Positions 34,137 to 43,161 of a stretch of DNA of 64,000 nt are shown here, piece by piece. Position numbers and translations under genes: made by a program. The stretch comes from Collinsella sp. (GTDB lineage Bacteria > Actinomycetota > Coriobacteriia > Coriobacteriales > Coriobacteriaceae). Position 1 is the stretch's first letter. The number at the start of each line of letters is the position of its first letter. The stretch covers positions 1 to 64,000 of the forward strand of contig DXLU01000007.1 of NCBI GenBank assembly GCA_019414565.1, in the 5' to 3' direction. The notes under the pieces were generated by a model. The model was given only the letters and a program-made list of their open reading frames with translations. It was not told the origin of the DNA and ran no database searches.

Positions 34137-36017
34137 CTAGGCAGCCTGAACAGCGGGCTGGTCCTCGTCGATAAAGAAGCGCTTGTACCACACCAGGAAC
34201 ACGAGCGGCGTATAGATCTTGCGCTGGAAATCGCCCTTGCCCGCAAAGTGCAGATCGAGCAGGTGCATGAGCTCGTCGGTATCGAAGAACTCGCTTGCCC
34301 ACGGCGCGGTGAAGTACTCCTTGACATAGTCGTACCACTTTTGCTCGCGCAGCCAGTAGACAATCGGCACCGGGAAGCCCACCTTGGGACGGGTGGCCCA
34401 CTCATCGGGCAGCGACTTGTTGGCAGCGTGGCGGAGTACCTGTTTGTTGCCGTTCTCGTTGATGCGGTAGCGATCGGGAATGTGCTCGGCGAACTCCATG
34501 ACTTTGCGGTCCAGGAAGGGCACGCGCAGCTCCAGCGAGTGCGCCATGCACATCTTGTCGGCCTTGAGCAGAATGTCGCCCGGGAGCCACATGTTCATAT
34601 CCAGGTACTGCTTCTTGACCAACTCGGGCTGACCCTTCACGCGCGCATAGATGGGGGCGGCAAGCTCGAAGGCGCCATCGCCGGTGTTGTACTCGGGCTT
34701 GAGCACGCCGTCGACCTCGCGCTCCGGCCATACCAGAGCCTGTCCCAGGAACGACTTCTCGGGGATCTCGGCACCCTTGACCAGGAAGTTATGTCCCTTG
34801 AAGTACGGCATATGCAACGCCAGGTTACCGAGCGCGCGACGGATGGGCAGCGGCACCATCTTTTTGTACTTGCGCACCGGAACCGTGTCCTCGTAGTAGG
34901 CGTAGCCGCCAAAGAGCTCGTCGGCGCCTTCGCCCGAAAGCACGACGGTGACGTCCTTGCGCGCCATCTCGGCCAAGAACCACAACGGCACAGACGACAG
35001 GTTGGACTGTGGCTCGTCCATGTGATACTGAATGTCCTCGAGTGCGCCAAAGAACTCGTCGGCGGTGATCATCTTGCGAACATTCTCGACGCCAAGCTTG
35101 TCGGAAAGTTCCTTGGCGTAGTTAGTCTCGTTGAAATTCTTGTAATCGAAGCCCACCGAGAAGGTCTTGTCGGGCATGAGGCAAGCGGCGATGTAGCTGG
35201 AGTCGACGCCGCCGGAGAGGAACGACGCGACCTTGACGTCGGCGATGCGATGGGCCTCGACGCTCTCGTGCACGACCTCGTCCAGCTCGTCGACGTACTC
35301 CTCGAACGGCTTCTCGACGGCAGAGTAATCGCAATCCCAGTAGCGCTCGATGTTCATCTTGCCGGTCGGGATATCGACGGTAAAGTAGTGCGCCGGCGGC
35401 AGCTTGTAGACACCCTCGAAGAAGGTCTCCTCGGTTGCCGAATACTGCAGCGTCATGTACGGACGCAGGGCCTTTTTGTTGACCGCCTTGTGGAAGTGCG
35501 GGTAGTCCAGGAAGCTCTTGATCTCGGAACCGAAGAGCACGCCCGGAGCGCCGTCGCCCGCATCGGCCATGGGATAGTAGTAGAGCGGCTTGATGCCAAA
35601 GATATCGCGGGCGCCAAAAAGCTTATTCTTCTTCTTGTCCCAGATGACGAAGGCGTACATACCGCGCAAGCGATCGAGTACTGCCTCGCCCCACTCCTCA
35701 TAGCCGTGCAGGAGGCTCTCGGTGTCGGCGCCGCAGTGGAACTTGTAGCCCTTGGCCTCGAGCTCGGAACGGAGTTCTTGGAAGTTGTAGATCTCGCCGT
35801 TGAAGACAATGACGACGCTACCGTCCTCATTGGCCATGGGCTGAGCGCCGGCCTCGGTCAGGTCGAGGATCGACAAGCGGCGGAAGCCGAGGGCAACGCG
35901 GCCGTCGATAAACTGGCCGCCCATGTCGGGACCACGATGGACGATGCGGTCCATCATCTTGGTGAGCACCTCGGATTGGTTATCCGTCCCACCGACAAAA
36001 CCGACAAAACCGCACAT
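34137..36017 (-). CDS. asnB: asparagine synthase (glutamine-hydrolysing)
   Basis: The 626-residue enzyme starts MCGFVGFVGG, so Cys2 is the glutaminase nucleophile. GLN-domain motifs RRLSILDL, NGEIYNFQELR and HCGADTESLLHGYEEWG follow. The synthetase half has the PP-loop SFLSGGVDSSYIAACL near residue 250, then GEGADELFGGY and LPGDILLKADKMCMAHSLE-type sequence. The RBS is GAGGGG. Confidence 0.96.
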   Translation of the reverse strand: MCGFVGFVGGTDNQSEVLTKMMDRIVHRGPDMGGQFIDGRVALGFRRLSILDLTEAGAQPMANEDGSVVIVFNGEIYNFQELRSELEAKGYKFHCGADTESLLHGYEEWGEAVLDRLRGMYAFVIWDKKKNKLFGARDIFGIKPLYYYPMADAGDGAPGVLFGSEIKSFLDYPHFHKAVNKKALRPYMTLQYSATEETFFEGVYKLPPAHYFTVDIPTGKMNIERYWDCDYSAVEKPFEEYVDELDEVVHESVEAHRIADVKVASFLSGGVDSSYIAACLMPDKTFSVGFDYKNFNETNYAKELSDKLGVENVRKMITADEFFGALEDIQYHMDEPQSNLSSVPLWFLAEMARKDVTVVLSGEGADELFGGYAYYEDTVPVRKYKKMVPLPIRRALGNLALHMPYFKGHNFLVKGAEIPEKSFLGQALVWPEREVDGVLKPEYNTGDGAFELAAPIYARVKGQPELVKKQYLDMNMWLPGDILLKADKMCMAHSLELRVPFLDRKVMEFAEHIPDRYRINENGNKQVLRHAANKSLPDEWATRPKVGFPVPIVYWLREQKWYDYVKEYFTAPWASEFFDTDELMHLLDLHFAGKGDFQRKIYTPLVFLVWYKRFFIDEDQPAVQAA

Positions 36018-36188
36018 ATACTATCCCCTCTGCTGTTGCTGGGCATCAAATCGAATCAGTAGCTTTTGAGTATACCCGAGGGCGTAAAGAGGGGCGGAAT
36101 GTTCAGGCAATCTCAACTGAATCAGCTCCGCTGTGACACGCGACGGTTACCTTTAATGGATATGAGATGAATGAGGCGATTGTTTTGC

Positions 36189-36194
36189 TATACT
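36189..36194 (+). promoter_or_regulatory. -10 element of tRNA-Val
   Basis: TATACT preceded by TG one base upstream (extended -10) lies 11 bp before the tRNA. A clear -35 is not seen. Confidence 0.5.
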
Positions 36195-36204
36195 TTCTCC
36201 GCAC

Positions 36205-36280
36205 GGGCGATTGGCGCAACGGTTAGCGCAGGTGCTTTACACGCACAAGGCTGGGGGTTCGAATCCCTCATCGCCCACCA
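36205..36280 (+). tRNA. tRNA-Val (TAC)
   Basis: The acceptor GGGCGAT / ATCGCCC, anticodon loop TTTACAC and encoded CCA are visible. The last 18 bases (ATCCCTCATCGCCCACCA) recur at 36448-36465 and 36632-36649. Confidence 0.95.
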
Positions 36281-36716
36281 CTGATTTGGAAACGGTCCTC
36301 GAAAGGGGACCGTTTTTTGTTTGGGCCCATTTCATGGGATTCGAACCCGCAAGGGTGCGGAGCTGAGGAAACGCGAAGCGTTTTCCAGCGCAGCACGCGA
36401 GGGCCGTAGGCCCGAAGCGAGAGCGGGCGGCGTCAGCCGCACGCGACATCCCTCATCGCCCACCATTGAATTGGATACGGTCCTCGCAAGGGGACCGTTT
36501 TTGTTTGGGCCCAGCGCATGGGATTCGAACCCGACAGGGTGCGAAGCTGAGGAAACGCGAAGCGTTTTCCAGCGCAGCACGCGAGGGCCGCAGGCCCGAA
36601 GCGAAAGCGGGCGGCGTCAGCCGCACGCGACATCCCTCATCGCCCACCACTGATATTGGAAACGGTCCTCGCAAGGGGACCGTTTTTGTTTGTGCCCATC
36701 GCAGAGGGATTCGAAC
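36281..36716. repeat. tandem array of about 185-bp units carrying the tRNA-Val 3' end
   Basis: Two full units (36281-36465, 36466-36649) and a partial third share four parts. They are a terminator hairpin (ACGGTCC / GGACCGT with T-run), GGGATTCGAACCC, a set of GC-rich hairpins (such as GGGCCGTAGGCCC and AACGCGAAGCGTTTTCC), and the final 18 bp of tRNA-Val. Units are nearly identical apart from scattered changes. Confidence 0.9.
36291..36318 (+). terminator. tRNA-Val terminator
   Basis: AACGGTCC / GGACCGTT followed by TTTT. The hairpin is duplicated at about 36477-36503 and 36661-36688 in the tandem array. Confidence 0.9.
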
Positions 36717-36743
36717 CCGCCAGCACGTCTGTCACAAAGGCTG

Positions 36744-36961
36744 TGGCCAAAAAATGGCAAAAATGAGTACTGTTACTAATTTTGTAGCAGCGGTTTTTGG
36801 GTTTCGCTGGGTAAATCTAGCCCTGAATCAGCGATTTGAAGCCTTTGCTAGCTGTTTTCCCATTAACATAACTGAACATGTGTGGTCTAACTAATCCTAG
36901 ATAGTCGGTTTCATATGAGATTCAACTGGTAACAGTACTCATATTTGATGTTTTTTGACCA
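36744..36961. mobile_element. MITE-like element with 33-bp terminal inverted repeats
   Basis: The left end TGGCCAAAAAATGGC...ATGAGTACTGTTAC (36744-36776) and the right end (36929-36961) are inverted repeats. The inner 14 bp are perfect and most of the outer 19 match. The 218-bp element is AT-rich compared with its surroundings and codes for no obvious protein. The flanking gap to argD (36962-37077) holds a GCCTTAG / CTAAGGC hairpin and nothing else. Confidence 0.7.
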
Positions 36962-37077
36962 GCAGGTCCCCCTGCCTTAGCAAATCTAAGGCAAAACGGG
37001 CTCCAGACCGCTGAATCATGCCGCATAGGGCACGTCCGCAGTCCGGAACCCGGTCCAAATTGAGTTATTGCGCCGCG

Positions 37078-38361
37078 TTAGCCCAAGACACCCGACAGGA
37101 TCTCGATCAGACTGTCCACGTCGGCTTCCTCGCAGACGAGCGGCGGCAGGAAACGCAGCGTATGGGTACCCGTAGCGTTAATCACGGCACCAGCCCCCAA
37201 TGCACGGGCCACAACGTCGTGTGCATCACCCACAGTATCGTCCAGATCGCAGCCGAGCATCAAGCCGCGGCCACGCACCTCGGTCACGTTCGGCAGCTTG
37301 GCGAGCTTTGCCTCCATATAGGCGCCTACCTTGGCAACATGGTCGGCATAATCGCCGTGCACGAGCGCGGAGAGCGTCGCGGCACACGCCGCGATGGCCA
37401 AGCAGCTACCGCCAAAGGTCGAGCCGTGGTCGCCCGGCTTAAACACGTCGGCAATCTCCTTCTTTGCCACGACGGCACCCATGGGCACGCCGTCGGCAAT
37501 GCCCTTGGCAAGGCTCATGATGTCGGGCTCCACGCCATAGGTTTGGAACGCAAATGGCTTGCCGGAGCGGAAGATGCCGCACTGGACCTCGTCGGCGATA
37601 AGCACGGCGCCCACTTCGTGTGCCAAGTCGCGCGCTGCCGCCATAAACTCCTCGGTCATAGGGTGCACGCCACTCTCACCCTGGATCGGTTCGAGCATTA
37701 CAGCGCATATTTCACTGCCCAGCTGCTTAAAGATCGCACGCAGCTCGTCCACATCGTTGGGCGTGCAGGCCACAAAGCCACCCGGCAGCGGGCGGAAGCT
37801 GTCCTGCAGCCAATCCTGCATGGTGGCGGCAATGGTCTCGAGCGTACGGCCGTGGAAGCCGCCGCGCATGCACACGATGGTGTTGCCGCCATTACCGGCA
37901 CGCTTGGCGTACAGGCGCGCGAGCTTCATCGAGCCCTCGTTGGCCTCGGCGCCAGAGTTGGCAAAGAAGGTCTCCCAAACCTGCTCATCCGCAGCCGGGG
38001 CACCAAGAGCAGCTGCCGTGGTCTCATCGCCGGCGGCAATGGCATCGGCAAGCACGCGCGCACCATCTACGTCGTCGTTAGCAAGCTTGGACAGCAGCGC
38101 CGCGACCTGTCCACGCTGCTCGATGTAGAAGTAATTGGAGACATGCATGAGCTTTTTGGTCTGTGCCTCGAGCGCCGAGAGCACAGCCGGGTCGCCATGA
38201 CCTAGGCTGCACACGCCGATGCCGGCAAGAAAGTCGAGGTACTCACGGCCATCGTCGCCGGTGAGCTTCATGCCGTGACCCTCGACAAACTCGACCGGAG
38301 AGCGGCCAAAGGTATGCATAACGTAATGGGATTCAAGCGATTGCTGAGCTGCAAGTGACAT
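37078..38361 (-). CDS. argD: acetylornithine aminotransferase
   Basis: The 427-residue class III PLP aminotransferase acts in arginine biosynthesis. Key segments are FANSGAEANEGSMKLAR, the Asp of LIADEVQCGIFRSG, the Schiff-base Lys in MSLAKGIADGVPMGAVVA, and HGSTFGGSCLAIAAC. It is the last gene of the argC-argJ-argB-argD operon. The RBS is AAAGG. Confidence 0.95.
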   Translation of the reverse strand: MSLAAQQSLESHYVMHTFGRSPVEFVEGHGMKLTGDDGREYLDFLAGIGVCSLGHGDPAVLSALEAQTKKLMHVSNYFYIEQRGQVAALLSKLANDDVDGARVLADAIAAGDETTAAALGAPAADEQVWETFFANSGAEANEGSMKLARLYAKRAGNGGNTIVCMRGGFHGRTLETIAATMQDWLQDSFRPLPGGFVACTPNDVDELRAIFKQLGSEICAVMLEPIQGESGVHPMTEEFMAAARDLAHEVGAVLIADEVQCGIFRSGKPFAFQTYGVEPDIMSLAKGIADGVPMGAVVAKKEIADVFKPGDHGSTFGGSCLAIAACAATLSALVHGDYADHVAKVGAYMEAKLAKLPNVTEVRGRGLMLGCDLDDTVGDAHDVVARALGAGAVINATGTHTLRFLPPLVCEEADVDSLIEILSGVLG

Positions 38362-38430
38362 GGGATGCCTTTCGTTGGGCGCCAGACGGCGCAGGGCTAT
38401 GGGTGCAGGAATGGGGCGGCTGCGGGTCAG

Positions 38431-39405
38431 CTAGACCGTCTGAAGCTTCTCGACCTCGTCAAGGTTCTCGGTCAGACGCGCAGCAAACGTCGAAAGCGGA
38501 TGCGTATCGAACTCGTAAGCCGTCTCGGTGGAATGGATTACGGTGCCGACGCCGGCATCGGTCAGCAGCTCCAGGAGCAGCGAATGCGGCGTAGTACCGT
38601 TAATGATGTGGGCACGAAATACGCCGCCGGTAAGCGCATCGACGGCCGCACGCAGCTTGGGAATCATGCCCTTATCGACCTCGCCGCCGTAGAGCATTTC
38701 GTTAACCTCGTCGAGCGTTAGGTTGGAGATAAGCGAGTCCTTGTCGCTAAAGTCCTTGTACAGGCCATCGACATCGGTCAAAAAGATCGCCTTATGCGCG
38801 TGGAGCGCCGCGGCAACGGCACCGGCGGCGGTATCGGCGTTGATGTTGAAGAAACCGCCGTCCTCCCCCGCCGCGACGGTAGCGATGACGGGGATGTACT
38901 CGCTATCGAGTAAGCGCTCGATATAGTCGGTGTTGACGTGCGTCACTTTGCCCACGCGACCGAGCTCGGGGTCGAGCGGCTCGGCGATGAGCGTGCCGGC
39001 ATCGCTGCCCGACACGCCCACGGCCAGGTTGCCGTGATGGTTGAGCGCCGCGACCAGCTCCTGGTTGACCTTACCGCCCAGCACCTCGCGCACGATATCC
39101 ATGGTCGCCGGCGTGGTCACGCGCTGGCCGTTCTTAAACTCGACGGGGATGTCGTAGTGGCTCAGCGCCTCGTTGATGGCCTTGCCGCCACCATGCACGA
39201 TGACGGGGCGCATGCCGATGATCTTAAGGAGGACGATGTCGCTCATCACGTCGCGGCGCAGCTGCTCGTCAACCATGGCGGCTCCGCCATATTTGATAAC
39301 GACCGTCTTGCCGGTCAGGTTTTTAATCCACGGCAGCGCTTCGAACAGCAGTTGCGCGGTTGCTTCGTTGGATTCGCTCGAGCGACAATCGCGTGCGAAT
39401 TTCAT
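38431..39405 (-). CDS. argB: acetylglutamate kinase
   Basis: The 324-residue amino-acid kinase carries out the second step of arginine synthesis. Signatures are TVVIKYGGAAMVDEQLRRD, VIVHGGGKAINEAL, NINADTAAGAVAAALHA and LTDVDGLYKDFSD. An N-terminal stretch of about 20 residues precedes the core. In-line with argJ and argD. Confidence 0.96.
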   Translation of the reverse strand: MKFARDCRSSESNEATAQLLFEALPWIKNLTGKTVVIKYGGAAMVDEQLRRDVMSDIVLLKIIGMRPVIVHGGGKAINEALSHYDIPVEFKNGQRVTTPATMDIVREVLGGKVNQELVAALNHHGNLAVGVSGSDAGTLIAEPLDPELGRVGKVTHVNTDYIERLLDSEYIPVIATVAAGEDGGFFNINADTAAGAVAAALHAHKAIFLTDVDGLYKDFSDKDSLISNLTLDEVNEMLYGGEVDKGMIPKLRAAVDALTGGVFRAHIINGTTPHSLLLELLTDAGVGTVIHSTETAYEFDTHPLSTFAARLTENLDEVEKLQTV

Positions 39406-39493
39406 AATCTGCCTCGTCTTTCGTGTAGCTATCGCGCCGTACCTCGTTGCCCGCGATTGCAGCGGAGCGCGCGGGACGGTGCGCGCCCGGAAT

Positions 39494-40762
39494 CTAGGAA
39501 CGGTAGTCGCCGTTAATGGAGATGTACTCGTGCGTGAGGTCGCAAGTCCACACGGTGGTCGCCGCGTCGCCCGCGCCCAGGTCTGCCGAGATCACAATCT
39601 CGGGCGCCTCAAAACGTCGCAGAGCCTCGTCCTCGTCAAAGGGAACAGTCAGACCGTCGCGACAGACGGGCATACCCATCATGTCGATGGAAACGTCTTC
39701 CTGGTTAAACTTCACGCCGCACTTGCCGAGCGCCATGGCAACGCGGCCCCAATTGCAGTCGTGACCAGCGATGCAGGTCTTGACGAGCGGCGAGTTGGCG
39801 ACGGCACGGGCAGCGATATCGGCTTCCTCGTCGTTAGCAGCGCCGGTAATGTTAACCGTCACGAGCTTTGACGCACCCTCGCCATCGGCCGCAATGTTGC
39901 GCGCCAGGCTCTCGCACACCTCGTGCACGGCAAAGGTCAGTTCGTCAAAGGCGTCAGTGCCCTCGACGATGGCCTCGGCATCTGCAGTAGCAGCGCCAGA
40001 AGCAAGCATGATGCAGGTGTCGTTGGTCGAGGTATCGGAATCGACCGTCACCTTATTAAAGGTCTGCTTAACGGACGAGAGCAGCAGGGCATGAAGTGCC
40101 GCCGGCTCGACGGGGGCATCGGTGGTGATAGCTGCGATCATGGTGGCCATGTTGGGCATGATCATACCCGAGCCCTTGCACATTCCGCCTACCGTATAGA
40201 CATTGCCCGCATGACCCGCAGCCTCACTGACGTAGGACACGGCGTACTCCTTGGAGTGCGTGTCGGTCGTCATGATGGCGCGAGCGGCATCGGCGCCACC
40301 GTGGGCGGAGAGCGCCTCGTAGGCAGCAGGAATGGCGGTCTCAAACGTGTCGATCGGCAGAATCTGGCCAATCACACCCGTGGAGGCAATCAGAATCTGC
40401 TGAGGCTCGCAGCCGATGACCTGCGATGCGATGCTGCACGTCTCGCGCGCGCATGCAAGGCCGGTCTCACCCGTGGCGGCGTTGGCATTGCCAGAGTTGA
40501 CCGAAATGCCGGCGATGATACCGTACCCCTTGTCGGTACCGCCCAGGTTGGCACGGCTCACCTGCACGGGCGCCGCGCAAAAGCGATTGGTGGTAAACAC
40601 GCCAGCACCGGGACAGGGTTTATCGGGCACGACGAGCGCGTAATCCAGACGCTCGGAGTTCTTGCGGAACCCAGCGTGGATGCCTGCAGCCTTAAAACCA
40701 GCCGCAGCCGTAACGCCACCCTCGACGGCGCGAATCTTGATATCAAACAGCTCGGTATTCAT
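39494..40762 (-). CDS. argJ: glutamate N-acetyltransferase/amino-acid acetyltransferase
   Basis: The 422-residue ornithine acetyltransferase recycles the acetyl group. GGMCKGSGMIMPNMATM contains the Ala-Thr autocleavage site that yields the alpha and beta chains with Thr as nucleophile. DSDTSTNDTCIMLASGAA and the C-terminal LTHEYISINGDYRS are typical. A bifunctional ArgJ would remove the need for ArgA. The RBS is AAGGAG. Confidence 0.96.
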   Translation of the reverse strand: MNTELFDIKIRAVEGGVTAAAGFKAAGIHAGFRKNSERLDYALVVPDKPCPGAGVFTTNRFCAAPVQVSRANLGGTDKGYGIIAGISVNSGNANAATGETGLACARETCSIASQVIGCEPQQILIASTGVIGQILPIDTFETAIPAAYEALSAHGGADAARAIMTTDTHSKEYAVSYVSEAAGHAGNVYTVGGMCKGSGMIMPNMATMIAAITTDAPVEPAALHALLLSSVKQTFNKVTVDSDTSTNDTCIMLASGAATADAEAIVEGTDAFDELTFAVHEVCESLARNIAADGEGASKLVTVNITGAANDEEADIAARAVANSPLVKTCIAGHDCNWGRVAMALGKCGVKFNQEDVSIDMMGMPVCRDGLTVPFDEDEALRRFEAPEIVISADLGAGDAATTVWTCDLTHEYISINGDYRS

Positions 40763-40896
40763 CGTCTTTATGACTCCTTATGTCAAACAAAAAACGGACA
40801 TCGGTTGGTGCGCCATGCCAGTCGTGATCATGAGACCAGCTTAAGAGTGGCGCCCCATTCGATGCCCGACTACCAAATCGTTAACAATCGAATGTG

Positions 40897-41967
40897 CTAC
40901 ACCGGGCACGCCACTGTGGGCAAGCCTCGTCGCTCGTCAAAGCCAAAGACGATATTGGCGCACTGGACTGCTTGGCCCGCAGCGCCCTTGCACAAATTGT
41001 CGATAGCACCCGTCGCCACCAGCACGCCCGCGCGCTTGTTGAGCGCGAGGCCAATCTGGGCAGCGTTGGTGCCGACGACCGAAGCCGTCTTGGGCTGCTG
41101 GCCGGCATCGAGCACGCGCACAAAGGTGCGACCGGCGTAGAACTGCTTGTAATGGTCGACAACGTCCTCAAGGGTCAAGGTATCGAGAGCCTGCGGCGTG
41201 AGCGGCAGCGTCACCGTGGAGAGCAGACCGCGCTTGAGCGGTGCCAGGTGCGGGGTAAAGACGACGCGATCGGTCAGGCCAAGGATTTGCTCAATCTCGG
41301 GCGTGTGGCGATGCCTGCCCACGCCGTAGGCCTCCAAGTTCTCGTCGGCGCTGCAAAAATGGGTGCGGGCGTTGCAGGACTTACCGGCGCCCGTCACGCC
41401 GCTAATGGCATCGACAATCACGGGGCCGTTCTCGGCCACCCAGCCCGCGCGCACGGCGGGCGCGGCGGCAAGGCTCGTTGCGGTGGGATAGCAACCGGCG
41501 CAGGCGACCAGCACGGATTTGCCGTCGGCATGGTCGGATGCGGCGGTCTCCAAGTCCTGGCAGAACAGCTCGGGCAGACCGAAGGCACGGGTCTTGAGCA
41601 GCTCGGGGCTCGCATGCTCGGCGGCATACCAAGCCTCAAAAACGGACGCGTCGTTCAGACGGTAGTCAGCCGAAAGATCAAAGCAGGAGACGCCCGATGC
41701 AAGCAGCGCGGGCACCTGTGCCATGGCAGCCGTGTGCGGCACGGCCAAAAAGACCGCGTTGCAGTTCTTGAGCTCGGGGGCATCATGCGTGGTGAAAACC
41801 AGATCGCTCACACCAGCAAAGCTCGGATACACCGCGGACAGCGGCTGGCCGGCATCGGCGTTGGACGTAACGGCAACAAGTTCAAACTCGGGATGACCGA
41901 GGACGAGGCGAATGAGCTCGGCGCCGGCATATCCAGCCGCACCGACGATTCCAACCTTTACAGACAT
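40897..41967 (-). CDS. argC: N-acetyl-gamma-glutamyl-phosphate reductase
   Basis: The 356-residue NADP-dependent reductase is the first gene of the operon. Features are VGIVGAAGYAGAELIRLVLG (dinucleotide loop), VACAGCYPTATSLA with the catalytic Cys, and the conserved segments ISGVTGAGK and HRHTPEIEQ. The RBS AAGGAG gives a clear start. A palindromic ArgR-type site lies about 90 bp upstream. Confidence 0.96.
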   Translation of the reverse strand: MSVKVGIVGAAGYAGAELIRLVLGHPEFELVAVTSNADAGQPLSAVYPSFAGVSDLVFTTHDAPELKNCNAVFLAVPHTAAMAQVPALLASGVSCFDLSADYRLNDASVFEAWYAAEHASPELLKTRAFGLPELFCQDLETAASDHADGKSVLVACAGCYPTATSLAAAPAVRAGWVAENGPVIVDAISGVTGAGKSCNARTHFCSADENLEAYGVGRHRHTPEIEQILGLTDRVVFTPHLAPLKRGLLSTVTLPLTPQALDTLTLEDVVDHYKQFYAGRTFVRVLDAGQQPKTASVVGTNAAQIGLALNKRAGVLVATGAIDNLCKGAAGQAVQCANIVFGFDERRGLPTVACPV

Positions 41968-42052
41968 ATCAGACTCCTTGTCTGCAGTTATGCACCAATG
42001 CGCATCCCGCAGCCGTCGTTATGAAGTGGGTTGAAACTTTAGCACCAAAAGA

Positions 42053-42087
42053 TGCATGAATACGTAAATGGCTTGCATATTCATGCA
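42053..42087 (-). promoter_or_regulatory. ArgR-type operator upstream of argCJBD
   Basis: TGCATGAATA and TATTCATGCA form a perfect 10-bp inverted repeat with a 15-bp spacer. Each arm resembles half of the ARG-box TGAATWWWWATTCA. Arginine-dependent repression is inferred. Confidence 0.7.
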
Positions 42088-42132
42088 TTGAAACATTCCC
42101 GACACATTCGCTTGAAGGAATTGACAAATGGA

Positions 42133-42186
42133 GCGGGCCCCGTATTGACCGGCGCTCCTAACGGCGCCGGGCAATACGGGGCCCGC
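42133..42186. terminator. large hairpin between argC leader and PPOX gene
   Basis: GCGGGCCCCGTATTG / CAATACGGGGCCCGC plus inner GGCGC / GCGCC pairing gives a stem over 20 bp. It lies 36 bp after the stop of the first PPOX gene. Confidence 0.85.
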
Positions 42187-42222
42187 CCATGCGAAACCAA
42201 GTTGTTAGGATGAGCCAGCTGG

Positions 42223-42633
42223 CTAGAGCTCGACCGGCACCCATTCGTCGTGATTGCAGATAAAAGCCTCGGGATCCTCGACGCTAAAGAAGACGAGCGT
42301 GGGGTCGTTAGGCCCCTCATAGTGCTCGCCCAGGCGCTCTAGATGCTTCCACCCAGCTTCGCGCATTTCGCCTAAAGCCCGGTCATCCAAGCCGGCACGC
42401 CCGCGCAAGATGAGCCAGCCATGGCCCGGCCACCAACTCGTGGCCTCAAAGCGCTGGTTTTGCAGCAGCTCTTGCCACACATCTTTGGTGCGCGCTGTTA
42501 CAAACCACAGCTTGCCGTCCTGGATCTGCGCAAACGAAAACGGACGCACATGAGGCTGTCCGTCAACGCTCGTCGCCAAATACCATGCCGGCACCGACGT
42601 CAGATACTCCAACACCGTATTCAATCCGTCCAT
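42223..42633 (-). CDS. pyridoxamine 5'-phosphate oxidase-fold protein
   Basis: The 136-residue protein has the split-barrel flavin-binding fold: VPAWYLATSVDGQPHVRPFSF, then DGKLWFVTARTKDVWQEL and WLILRGRAGL. Proteins of this size bind FMN, heme or F420; the role is unknown. It is followed on the same strand by a big hairpin. The gene at 42685 is a paralogue just upstream, pointing to tandem duplication. Confidence 0.85.
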   Translation of the reverse strand: MDGLNTVLEYLTSVPAWYLATSVDGQPHVRPFSFAQIQDGKLWFVTARTKDVWQELLQNQRFEATSWWPGHGWLILRGRAGLDDRALGEMREAGWKHLERLGEHYEGPNDPTLVFFSVEDPEAFICNHDEWVPVEL

Positions 42634-42684
42634 GTGTCCTCCTGGCGCTAGCTAATTCGGAACGGGTAGTTAATTTGAGACGCG

Positions 42685-43131
42685 CTAGAGCTCCAGGCGC
42701 TCCTCGCTGCCGTCGATATCACAGAAGCGCGCGGCAATGTTGCGGACCGAAAAGAAAGCAAGGCGGCCGTCGTTGGCACTCTCGTGTTCCTCGCCGATGC
42801 CCACCATGTGCTTAAAACCCGCTTGACGCACCTTGTCGCTCGCAACTGCGTCGTCCTCAAGTGCGGCTTCGCCGGTCAATACGATCCAGCATTCCCCCGG
42901 CTTCCAGCCCGAGAGCTCAAACTTGGGATTCGCACCCAGCTCCGCCCACACATCCTTGTCGCGCGACGTGCAAAACCACAGCTTACCTTCATCGACCATG
43001 GCAAACGAAAACGGCCTCACGCGAGGCTGATGCCCGTCGGCCACATCGGTCGTGGCCAGATACCACGCCGGAATGCGCCTGAGATACGAGCAGGCGCGCT
43101 CAAGCTGAGCTGTGCGGTCGTTGTCGGTCAT
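42685..43131 (-). CDS. pyridoxamine 5'-phosphate oxidase-fold protein (paralogue)
   Basis: The 148-residue protein shares the layout of its downstream neighbour: IPAWYLATTDVADGHQPRVR, then GKLWFCTSRDKDVWAEL and WIVLTGEAAL. A short insertion follows the first beta strand. The RBS is AAAGGGG. It lies just downstream of ecfT, but cotranscription is not proven. Confidence 0.85.
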   Translation of the reverse strand: MTDNDRTAQLERACSYLRRIPAWYLATTDVADGHQPRVRPFSFAMVDEGKLWFCTSRDKDVWAELGANPKFELSGWKPGECWIVLTGEAALEDDAVASDKVRQAGFKHMVGIGEEHESANDGRLAFFSVRNIAARFCDIDGSEERLEL

Positions 43132-43161
43132 AGGGACCCCTTTCTTGCGCTCGAATCGCGC

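Noticed and set aside
36281..36716. CRISPR array
   Set aside because: The repeat unit is about 185 bp with no short repeat/spacer alternation and no cas genes. It is a tandem duplication carrying a tRNA end.
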